A stretch of 6,197 nt of DNA, taken from NCBI GenBank assembly GCA_903885885.1, contig CAISKJ010000435.1:1-6197 (forward strand), read 5' to 3'. The notes beneath the pieces are model-generated. The model made no database searches. It was not told where the DNA came from and was given only the letters and a program-made list of their open reading frames with translations. Below are positions 1 to 5,768 of the stretch, piece by piece. The number at the start of each line of letters is the position of its first letter. The first letter of the stretch is position 1. The DNA is from an uncultured delta proteobacterium (lineage in GTDB: Bacteria > Myxococcota_A > Polyangia > Polyangiales > Ga0077539). A program made the position numbers and the translations under genes.

Positions 1-519
1 GCGCGCCTTGGGGTCGACGCCCGCCGTGGGCTCGTCGAGGAACAAGAGCGGCGGCTCGTGGAGCGTCGCGCACGCGAGGGCCACGCGCTGCTTCCACCCG
101 CCCGAGAGCGTGCCCGCGAGCTGCTTCGCGCGGTCGCGCAGGCCCGTGCGGTCGAGCACCGCCTCGATGCGCCGCGCGCGGCGGGCGCGCGTGAGGCCGT
201 AGATCCCCGCATAGAACTCGAGGTTTTCGCGCACCGAGAGGTCTTCGTAGAGCGAGAAGCGCTGGGTCATGTACCCGATGCGCGCCTTGATCTCTTCGGG
301 GTCGCGGGCCACGTCGTAGCCGACCACGGTGCCGCGCCCCGACGACGGATCGAGGATGCCGCACAGCATGCGAATGGTGGTGCTCTTGCCCGCGCCGTTG
401 GGCCCGAGCACGCCGAAGATCTCGCCGCGCGCGACGCGGAAGCTCACGTCGCGCACGGCCACGAGGGCGCCGAAGCGTCGCGCGAGGTGCTCGGCCACGA
501 TGATGGCGTCGCCGCTCAC
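1..519 (-). CDS. ABC exporter ATP-binding protein, YbhF/ABC-2 type (partial, C-terminus off left edge)
   Basis: Nucleotide-binding subunit that would bind and hydrolyse ATP on the cytoplasmic face to drive an ABC-2-type exporter. The 173 visible residues hold an almost complete ATPase core: Walker A GPNGAGKST at 39-47, Q-loop Gln86 in a YMTQRFSLY context, signature LSGGWKQR at 138-145, Walker B LLFLDEPT at 158-165 (Asp162, Glu163) and D-loop GVDP at 167-170. The H-loop and C-terminus lie beyond position 1. The start is GTG at 519-517; it overlaps the adaptor stop codon in a GTGA, so translation is probably coupled. The YMTQRFSLYEDLSVRENLEFY stretch is typical of ATPases paired with YbhG-like adaptors and YbhS/YbhR-like permeases, which I infer are encoded to the left. 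In E. coli YbhF this ATPase unit is duplicated, and whether that is so here cannot be seen. The substrate is unknown; drugs or other hydrophobic compounds are the usual guess. Confidence 0.95.
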   Translation of the reverse strand, partial: MSGDAIIVAEHLARRFGALVAVRDVSFRVARGEIFGVLGPNGAGKSTTIRMLCGILDPSSGRGTVVGYDVARDPEEIKARIGYMTQRFSLYEDLSVRENLEFYAGIYGLTRARRARRIEAVLDRTGLRDRAKQLAGTLSGGWKQRVALACATLHEPPLLFLDEPTAGVDPKAR

Positions 520-1481
520 GGCCGCGCCCCGTCGACCGTCACGAAGGTGGGAACGCCCGCGTGGAGCCTGCGCTGCGGGTCGTCGACGCGCACCCGCACG
601 CGGATCACGAGGTTGGGCCGCTCCTGCTCCGAGAAGAGGAAGCGCGGCGTGAACTCGGCCTCGCGCCCCACGTCTTCGACGCGGCCCGCGAAGGTGTCGC
701 GCGTGGCGTCGACGCGCACCGTCGCCCGCGCGTCGAGGCGCACCGCGCCGATGCGCCCCTGGGGCACGAACACGTCGACGTAGGGGTGCGCCGTGTCGGC
801 CACGAGGGCCACCGTCGCGCCGGGGGCCACCACGTCGCCGGGGTCGACGAGCACATCGACCACGGTGCCCGCCGCCTGCGCGCGCAGCGCGTAGCGCGCG
901 AGGCGCTGCTCCTCGAGGGCCACGGCCTGCGTCGCGGCGGCCACCTGCGCCTGCGCCGCCGAGACCTCTTGCGCGCGCGCGCCGAGGCGCACGGTGTGAA
1001 GCCGCTCGTCGAGGGCGGCGCGCTCGGCCCGCGCGCGGTCGTACTGGCCCGCGAGGTCGTCGACCTGGGCCGACGGCGCCGAGCCGCTGGCCGCGAGGCC
1101 GCGCGCCCGCTGGAGGTTGCGCGCGAGCATGTCTTCGGTGGCCCGCGCGCCGGTGATCTGCGCCTCGAGCGCGCGCACGTCGGAGGGCCGCGCCCCCGCG
1201 CGCAGGAGCGACAGCCGCGCCCGCGCCGCGTCGAGGTCGGCCGCGCGGACCTCGCGCGCAGGCCGCGCCAGCGAGTCGTCGAGCGACGCCACGGGAGCGC
1301 CCGGCGAGAGCGCGCTGCCACGGTGTACGGCCACCGACTGCACGCGCCCCCCGACCTCGAAGGCGAGCTCGCGCTCGTCGAACTCGAGCACGCCCTGAAA
1401 GCCCTGCGTCGGCGCCCCGGCGGCCTCGGAACACCCCGCCAGCGCCACGATCGCAGCCACGAGCCAGGAGTTATTTACCAT
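516..1481 (-). CDS. HlyD/YbhG-type periplasmic adaptor lipoprotein of an ABC exporter
   Basis: A 321-residue membrane-fusion (periplasmic adaptor) protein that should link the inner-membrane ABC pump to an outer-membrane channel. A hydrophobic signal segment (residues 5-16) ends in lipobox LAGC with Cys17, so it is probably a lipoprotein; Ser follows the Cys, so there is no Asp+2 inner-membrane retention signal. Next come the first half of a lipoyl domain (about 32-70, with AFEVGGRVQSVAVHRGS), an Ala/Arg/Glu-rich coiled-coil hairpin (about 75-196), the second lipoyl half (199-228, GTVVDVLVDPGDVV) and a beta-barrel (about 233-275). The tail motif ERPNLVIRVRVRVDDP...LHAGVP (287-310) is characteristic of YbhG-like adaptors. 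The reading frame continues upstream to 1643, but that part overlaps the neighbouring gene and the lipobox fixes ATG 1481. No Shine-Dalgarno is visible. The signal's n-region (MVNNSW) lacks Lys or Arg, which is unusual. It overlaps the ATPase gene by 4 bp. Confidence 0.93.
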   Translation of the reverse strand: MVNNSWLVAAIVALAGCSEAAGAPTQGFQGVLEFDERELAFEVGGRVQSVAVHRGSALSPGAPVASLDDSLARPAREVRAADLDAARARLSLLRAGARPSDVRALEAQITGARATEDMLARNLQRARGLAASGSAPSAQVDDLAGQYDRARAERAALDERLHTVRLGARAQEVSAAQAQVAAATQAVALEEQRLARYALRAQAAGTVVDVLVDPGDVVAPGATVALVADTAHPYVDVFVPQGRIGAVRLDARATVRVDATRDTFAGRVEDVGREAEFTPRFLFSEQERPNLVIRVRVRVDDPQRRLHAGVPTFVTVDGARP

Positions 1482-1508
1482 ACGTCCGATAACCTGTACC
1501 TCGGACGT
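1482..1508 (-). promoter_or_regulatory. Palindromic operator candidate at the start of the adaptor gene
   Basis: Perfect inverted repeat ACGTCCGA (1482-1489) / TCGGACGT (1501-1508), with an 11-nt spacer containing CTGTAC. It directly abuts the adaptor start codon and fills over half of the 46-bp gap to the upstream gene. A TTGTCA, possibly a -35 element, lies just upstream on the minus strand (1519-1514), but no good -10 at 16-18 bp spacing is visible. The position suits a repressor site, for example for a TetR-family protein such as those that often control YbhG/F-type pumps. No such regulator is encoded in this window, so its identity is inference. Confidence 0.55.
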
Positions 1509-1527
1509 GCCGTTGACAAGCCTTGCC

Positions 1528-2208
1528 CTACGCAGCGCGCCTGATTTCGCGCAGTGCGACGAGGTGGCTCGCGGCGGCGACGGGCACCAGGAGCGCCGGG
1601 AGCCACACGAAGGGCGCCTCGGCCACGACGGCGGCCGACACACCCTCGTGGAAGCGCCGCAGCGGCCCCGGAAACGACATCGCCGCGGTGGCCACGATGT
1701 TCACGAGCATGGCGAGCGACGCGAGGTGCCACGCCGCGAGCCCCCGGCGGCCGACGACACCGCGGTGAAACGCGAGCGCCACGACGGGCGCGGTGAGGCC
1801 CACGAGCACGTCGAGGTTGCGCCCGCTCCAGGTCATCTGCACGGGCACGAGGTCGCGCGTGTAGAGCGCGTGCAGGGCCATCTCGACGGGCACGCGAAAG
1901 CACTGGAGCGCAGTGATTCCCACCAGTGAGGCCGCGGCGACGAAGCGCCGCCCCGACGCGCCGCGCGAGAAGGCCACGAGCGCGACGGTGCACGTCATCG
2001 CCGCCACCATGACCCGCGGCGGCAGCGCGTCGAAGTGTCGAAACACGCCCGCCCGCGCGAGCCCCGCGGTGACCGCGAGCCACAGCGCGAGGGCGCCCGC
2101 CATCGACGCCCCGACGCCCGCGCGCCGCGCCGTGTGCACCATCGCCCCGGCGACCATCGCCAGCGCCGCGAAGAACGGAACCACCACCGCAAGCTCGTAC
2201 GCTCTCAT
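1528..2208 (-). CDS. Uncharacterised multi-pass integral membrane protein
   Basis: A 226-residue, strongly hydrophobic protein of unknown function. About six or seven membrane helices can be read, near residues 5-25, 34-52, 66-82, 88-103, 131-147, 156-177 and 199-219. Three polar patches look like conserved family motifs rather than random membrane sequence: FRVPVE (104-109), QMTWSGRNLD (125-134) and PFVWLPALLVP (199-209). From memory, small hypothetical membrane proteins in several phyla carry similar FR-P-E, GRNFD and WLP motifs, but I know no assigned function. The reading frame stays open upstream as far as 3156, yet that extension is antisense to the kinase gene. ATG 2208 begins the hydrophobic protein and sits at the expected edge of the divergent region. 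No clear Shine-Dalgarno is seen. It ends 46 bp before the adaptor gene on the same strand, so read-through is possible, although the operator candidate in the gap suggests the adaptor has its own promoter. Confidence 0.8.
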   Translation of the reverse strand: MRAYELAVVVPFFAALAMVAGAMVHTARRAGVGASMAGALALWLAVTAGLARAGVFRHFDALPPRVMVAAMTCTVALVAFSRGASGRRFVAAASLVGITALQCFRVPVEMALHALYTRDLVPVQMTWSGRNLDVLVGLTAPVVALAFHRGVVGRRGLAAWHLASLAMLVNIVATAAMSFPGPLRRFHEGVSAAVVAEAPFVWLPALLVPVAAASHLVALREIRRAA

Positions 2209-2365
2209 GCGCGACGCGCAGTGCAGCGCGCAGGCCACGCGCGGAGGCCGCGTTTCATCGCACCTTTGCGCGTCCGATCGTACAGCGCGCCGACAGGGGG
2301 TGACGGCCCGGTGTACAGCTCCGCGGGCGCGCGTTGCGGGAGCTTGCGCGCGGCGTCGCTCTCGC
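2209..2365. promoter_or_regulatory. Divergent intergenic region between membrane-protein and kinase genes
   Basis: About 157 bp separating oppositely oriented genes, so promoters for both should lie here. No convincing -35/-10 or -24/-12 pair could be assigned. Visible elements are the CGTCCGA-TC-GTACAG motif at 2271-2285 and two copies of GTACAGC (2280-2286 and 2313-2319), 33 bp apart. The exact right edge depends on which GTG starts the kinase. Confidence 0.5.
2271..2285 (+). promoter_or_regulatory. Possible regulator half-site shared with the adaptor operator
   Basis: CGTCCGA-TC-GTACAG here matches CGTCCGA-G-GTACAG on the minus strand at 1507-1494, one arm plus part of the spacer of the adaptor-gene palindrome. 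The two differ only by a one-base length change between the blocks. No inverted second arm is seen near this copy. A shared binding protein is inference. Confidence 0.35.
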
Positions 2366-3667
2366 GTGAGTCTCGCGCCTTCGGTGAGCGACGCGACGCA
2401 CACGAGGGAGGCGCAGCTGCGCGCGGTGGGGACGCAGTTTCTCCGCCTGCGCCCGTGGATCGTGGCGCCCATGATGGTCAACACGGTCGCGACGCTGGCG
2501 CTCGCGGGCGCGCCGGCGCGGCAGGTGCGAGCGCTCGCGGTGATGTTCACCCTCGCGCTGGCGTTCTTCGCGCGCGAGGCGGCGCTGGGCCGACGGAGGC
2601 TCGTCACCGGGCGCGCGTTCTTCACGTCGCTCGTGGTCACGCTCGCGGGCATCTCGCTCGCGTGCGTCGCCACCGGGGGCATCGCGAGCCCGGTGCTCCC
2701 GATGCTCTTCGCGCCGACGGTGATCGCCTTCGCGGCCTTCGGTCGCTCGCGCCGCAGCGACGCGCTCGCGGCCCTCCTCGCGGCGGTGCTCGCGGGCCTC
2801 GCGCTCGCGCCCGCGGGGGTGCCCTTCGCGGCGGTTTCCCCGCGCGCCGCGCGCTGGATGCTCTTCGTGTGCGCCCTCGACGCGGCGGTGCTCCTCCGCG
2901 TCGGCGTGGCCTCGCTCTCCGACGCGTACGGCACCGCGCAGCGCGCGCTCACGGCCGCCAGCGCCGACGTGGTCGAGGCCGCGCACGCGCGCACCCGCAC
3001 GCTCGAAGCCCTCGGTGCCAAGGTGGCCCACGAGATCAAGAACCCCCTCGCCGCCGTGCGCGGCCTCGTCGAGCTGCTCCACGAAGACGCCGCCGACCCG
3101 CGCCAGCAGCGGCGCCTCGCGGTGGCCCGGGGCGAGGTGGCCCGCATCGAGGGCATCTTGCGCGACTACCTCAGCTTCGCGCGCCCGCTCTCGTCGCTCG
3201 CGCGCGCGCCCTGCGACCTCGACACCGTGGGGCGCGACGTGCTGCGCGTGCTCGAAGACTTCGCCGCCCGCAAGGGTGTCACCCTCACCGGCGAGGGCGA
3301 CGCGCTCGCGGCCACCGCCGACGCGCAGCGCGTGAAGGAGGCGCTCCTCAACCTCGCGCTCAACGCGATCGCGGCCACACCCGCTGGAGGGCGCGTGACG
3401 CTCTCGTGGGGCCCTCTCGAAGACGGCGTATCGCTCGCGGTGAGCGACACGGGGTGCGGGCTCGACGCGGCCGCCCTCGCCCGCATCGGCACGGCGTTCT
3501 ACACCACGCGCCCCGACGGTACGGGCCTCGGCGTACACCTCGCGCGCCAGGTGGCCGAGCAGCACGGCGGCGCGCTCACGTACACCAGCGCGCCCGGAGC
3601 GGGTACCGTCGCCACGCTGCGACTGCCGCGCGACGCGAGGCCCCATGGCGACGATCCTGCTCTGTGA
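2366..3667 (+). CDS. Six-helix membrane sensor histidine kinase
   Basis: Sensor kinase that should autophosphorylate on His and pass the phosphate to the adjacent regulator. Numbering from GTG 2366 (433 residues), about six membrane helices (31-48, 54-71, 84-103, 109-126, 132-150, 163-184) with short loops form the N-terminal half. There is no periplasmic sensor, PAS or HAMP domain. The HisKA domain has the H-box AHEIKNPLAAVRG with phospho-acceptor His222. The HATPase domain has N-box NLALNAIAATP (Asn333), G1 DTGCGLD (Asp361), an F-box-like FYTT and G2 GTGLG (385-389). The loop after helix 3 reads TGGIASPV (103-110), recalling the GG-x-x-NPF quinone-site motif of RegB/PrrB. No Shine-Dalgarno clearly fixes the start; GTG 2384 (427 residues) is about equally plausible, and GTG 2300 is less so. 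It overlaps the regulator gene by 23 bp, so the two are cotranscribed. The signal sensed is unknown. Confidence 0.92.
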   Translation: MSLAPSVSDATHTREAQLRAVGTQFLRLRPWIVAPMMVNTVATLALAGAPARQVRALAVMFTLALAFFAREAALGRRRLVTGRAFFTSLVVTLAGISLACVATGGIASPVLPMLFAPTVIAFAAFGRSRRSDALAALLAAVLAGLALAPAGVPFAAVSPRAARWMLFVCALDAAVLLRVGVASLSDAYGTAQRALTAASADVVEAAHARTRTLEALGAKVAHEIKNPLAAVRGLVELLHEDAADPRQQRRLAVARGEVARIEGILRDYLSFARPLSSLARAPCDLDTVGRDVLRVLEDFAARKGVTLTGEGDALAATADAQRVKEALLNLALNAIAATPAGGRVTLSWGPLEDGVSLAVSDTGCGLDAAALARIGTAFYTTRPDGTGLGVHLARQVAEQHGGALTYTSAPGAGTVATLRLPRDARPHGDDPAL

Positions 3668-4976
3668 CGACGAGCCCGCCCTGCTCTTCACGCTCGACGA
3701 GGCGCTCGCGCCGCGAGGTTACCGCACCGTAACCGCGCGCTCCGCCGAGGAGGCGCTCCCCCGCCTCGACGAGGCCGACGCGGTGGTGACCGACCTCGCG
3801 ATGGGCGCCATGTCGGGCCTCGACCTCGTGCGCGCGGCGCGCTCGCACGACCCTTCGCTGCCGGTGATTCTGCTCACGGCGCGGGGCTCCGAGCGCGTGG
3901 CCGTCGAGGCCATGAAGGCGGGCGCCTACGACTACCTCACCAAGCCCTTCGGCATCGAGGAGCTGCGGCTCGTGGTGGCGCGCGCGGTCGAGGCCTCGTC
4001 GCTGCGCCGCGACGCGCGACGTCACGCGACGGCGCAGACCCTCGGCCGCCCCGTGGTGGGCGACAGCCCGCGGTGGCGCGCCCTCGTCGACGCGGCGCTG
4101 CGCGTGGCGCGGCGCGAGGTGCCGGTGCTCCTGCGCGGCGAGACGGGCACCGGCAAGGAGCTCGTGGCCTCGATGATCCACGCGGCCTCGGCGCGGCGCG
4201 AGCGCGCGTGCGTGCGGGTCAACTGCGCGGCCATTCCGACGGAGCTCGCCGAGAGCGAGCTCTTCGGCCACGCGAAGGGGGCCTTCACGGGCGCCGCGGC
4301 CGCGCACGCGGGGTGGTTCGCGCAGGCCGATGGCGGCACGCTGGTGCTCGACGAGGTGGGCGAGCTCCCCCTCGCGGTGCAGGCGAGGCTCCTGCGCGCG
4401 CTGCAAGACGGCGAGATTCAGCCCCTGGGCACGGGGCGCGTCACGAAGGTCGACGTGCGCGTCGTGGCCTCGACGCTCCGCGACCTCGCGGCCGACGTCG
4501 CCGCCGGTCGCTTTCGGCAAGACCTCTACTATCGCCTCTCGGTCGTCGAGCTGCGCGTGCCTCCCTTGCGAGAGCGCGCCGACGACATTCCTTCGCTCGT
4601 GAGCGCCTTCGTCGAGCGGTACCGGGCGCGCTTCGAACTCCCGTCGGTGCGCTTCGCGCCCGCGCTCGTGGCCGCCCTCGCGGCGCGCCCGTGGCCCGGC
4701 AACGTGCGCGAGCTCGAGAACGCCGTCGCCCGCATCGTGGCGCTCTCCGACGGCGGCACGCTCGACGTCGACGCGCTCGCGGCCCTCGACCTCGACGCGC
4801 CCCCGACGCCCGCCGGCGCGGCCACGCTGCGCGACCAGCTCGACGGCTTCGAACGCGCGCTCCTCACGCGGGTGATGGGCGAGTGCGCGGGCAACCAGTC
4901 GGAGGCCGCGCGCAGGCTCGGCGTCACGCGCACCACGCTCCTCGAGAAGCTCAAGCGCCTCGCCGTGGGTCGCTGA
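3645..4976 (+). CDS. NtrC-family sigma-54-dependent response regulator
   Basis: Bacterial enhancer-binding protein of 443 residues: receiver, AAA+ ATPase and Fis-type DNA-binding domain. The receiver has acidic pocket Asp8/Asp9, phospho-acceptor Asp50, Thr78 and Lys100-Pro101. The usual Pro after the phospho-site (D-x-x-M-P) is Gly here (DLAMGAMSG). The central domain has Walker A GETGTGKE (165-172), the sigma-54 contact loop GAFTGA (212-217), Walker B LVLDE (Asp236, Glu237), RQDLYYRLSVVELRVPPLRER and WPGNVRELENAV (350-361). The C-terminal helix-turn-helix is NQSEAARRLGVTRTTLLEKLKR, from residue 417. All ATPase and sigma-54-contact motifs are intact, so it should activate sigma-54 promoters when phosphorylated by the kinase. 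ATG 3645 has GAGG 4 bp upstream and lies inside the kinase's 3' end, which suggests translational coupling. No convincing -24/-12 promoter is seen in the window, so its targets are probably elsewhere. Confidence 0.96.
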   Translation: MATILLCDDEPALLFTLDEALAPRGYRTVTARSAEEALPRLDEADAVVTDLAMGAMSGLDLVRAARSHDPSLPVILLTARGSERVAVEAMKAGAYDYLTKPFGIEELRLVVARAVEASSLRRDARRHATAQTLGRPVVGDSPRWRALVDAALRVARREVPVLLRGETGTGKELVASMIHAASARRERACVRVNCAAIPTELAESELFGHAKGAFTGAAAAHAGWFAQADGGTLVLDEVGELPLAVQARLLRALQDGEIQPLGTGRVTKVDVRVVASTLRDLAADVAAGRFRQDLYYRLSVVELRVPPLRERADDIPSLVSAFVERYRARFELPSVRFAPALVAALAARPWPGNVRELENAVARIVALSDGGTLDVDALAALDLDAPPTPAGAATLRDQLDGFERALLTRVMGECAGNQSEAARRLGVTRTTLLEKLKRLAVGR

Positions 4977-5012
4977 AAACAACAATCTGCAAGGCGGTTG
5001 TGCGCTGCGCGA
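4977..5012. other. Short convergent intergenic gap
   Basis: 36 bp between the convergent regulator and membrane-protein stop codons, with a locally AT-richer left half. ACAAC/GTTGT arms could pair around a 13-nt loop, followed on the minus strand by a few Ts. This is too weak to call a terminator. Confidence 0.4.
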
Positions 5013-5690
5013 TCAGCCAACGGCGGTGCCGAAGGGTCGCGTCTGATCGGAGCGGGGCGCCGGCGGAAAGGGGTTGTCGCCGGGGCGCACGACGGGCACC
5101 TCGAGGGCCTGCGGCGCGACCCGCGCGACGGGCGCCGGGGCGTCGGCGAAGCGGTCGTACCACCACGACCAGGCGACCATGACGAGCGCCACGAAGGCCG
5201 CGAAGCTCACGGCGATGTACCACACGAGCTCGCTCGGAATGCCGTCGGGGTCGAGGCGCGGCGCGTCGACGGCCACGAAGGCCGCGAGGGTGGCGAGCGG
5301 GTGAAACAGCACGGCGCGCGCGGGCCGCAGGAGCGCCGAGCGCCACGAGACGCGGTCGGCCCACGGAGCGGTGTCGAGCGAGAGCGGCGCGGGGCGCGGA
5401 CCGACCTCGCCGCGGACGGCGCGGGCGAGCACGCGGAGGGCGCGCACGTTCCAGTCGGCGTGGGCGTCGAGCATCCACCCGCCGAGGGCGAACACGGGCG
5501 CGAGGAACATGTACCGCGGCTGCGACTGCGCCGCGTGGAGCGCGATGAAGCCGCCCACGAGGCCGAGCGTCGCGAGGCGAACGGTGAGGGCGTTCTGGCG
5601 GTGACGCGAGACCTCGCGCTCGACGAGCTCGAGGTGGCGCGGGTCGTAGGGCGCTTCGGGGGCACGCGCGGCGGGCGTCGTGTCGCTCAT
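5013..5690 (-). CDS. Uncharacterised membrane protein with four predicted helices
   Basis: A 225-residue protein with an acidic and Pro/Ala-rich soluble N-terminus, a basic stretch (REVSRHRQN, 25-33) and helix pairs near 39-55 and 60-75, then 124-141 and 155-178. It ends in a Pro-rich soluble tail of about 45 residues (including DNPFPPAPRSDQ). Helix 2 ends in GGWMLDAHADWNVRALRVL. This resembles the W-x-LDA-x-Y-L ... R-x-FR pattern that I recall from a widespread group of uncharacterised small membrane proteins, and the SWRSALLRPARAVLFHPL stretch also fits; that link is tentative. No catalytic motif is visible. ATG 5690 has GAGG with 7-nt spacing (minus strand 5701-5698), so the start is good. 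The reading frame extends upstream to 6182, but that part is antisense to the phosphotransferase. It is convergent with the regulator gene and divergent from the phosphotransferase gene; its role is unknown. Confidence 0.8.
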   Translation of the reverse strand: MSDTTPAARAPEAPYDPRHLELVEREVSRHRQNALTVRLATLGLVGGFIALHAAQSQPRYMFLAPVFALGGWMLDAHADWNVRALRVLARAVRGEVGPRPAPLSLDTAPWADRVSWRSALLRPARAVLFHPLATLAAFVAVDAPRLDPDGIPSELVWYIAVSFAAFVALVMVAWSWWYDRFADAPAPVARVAPQALEVPVVRPGDNPFPPAPRSDQTRPFGTAVG

Positions 5691-5768
5691 GGAGGGGCCT
5701 CGGCGTGTAGGGGTTCGCGGAGCGTAGCACCGCGCGCGAGAGTGCGTGTACGCTCGCGCGCCCAACGG
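5691..5768. promoter_or_regulatory. Divergent promoter region with inverted repeat
   Basis: 78 bp between two divergent genes. An inverted repeat GCGCGCGAG (5732-5740) / CTCGCGCGC (5753-5761) has a 12-nt spacer that itself holds GCGT-GT-ACGC pairing potential. It ends 7 bp before the phosphotransferase ATG. It could be an operator or a leader hairpin. GCG-rich arms are easy to form by chance in this genome, and no clear -10/-35 pair was found. Confidence 0.4.

Noticed and set aside
1508..1523. Possible sigma-54 promoter (GG-N10-GC) before the adaptor gene, minus strand
   Set aside because: Only about 7 of 12 consensus positions match and GG-N10-GC is common in GC-rich DNA; TTGCA is absent.
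561..1544. Plus-strand open frame opposite the adaptor gene
   Set aside because: Composition-driven shadow; the minus strand holds a complete HlyD-type protein with a lipobox.
2300..2365. Upstream GTG at 2300 as the kinase start
   Set aside because: It would add a Cys/Arg-rich stretch unlike the protein, and its G-rich run directly touches the codon instead of being spaced from it; GTG 2366 or 2384 fits better.
2255..3691. Long open frame of 478 codons on the minus strand, opposite the kinase
   Set aside because: Low-complexity Arg/Glu/His composition with no domain; antisense shadow of the kinase gene.
3576..4985. Long open frame of 469 codons on the minus strand, opposite the response regulator
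   Set aside because: Arg/Glu/His-rich shadow typical of very GC-rich DNA; the plus-strand gene has every NtrC motif.
4979..5003. Possible bidirectional terminator between the convergent genes
   Set aside because: Only a 5-bp AT-rich stem with a 13-nt loop and a short T run; not convincing.
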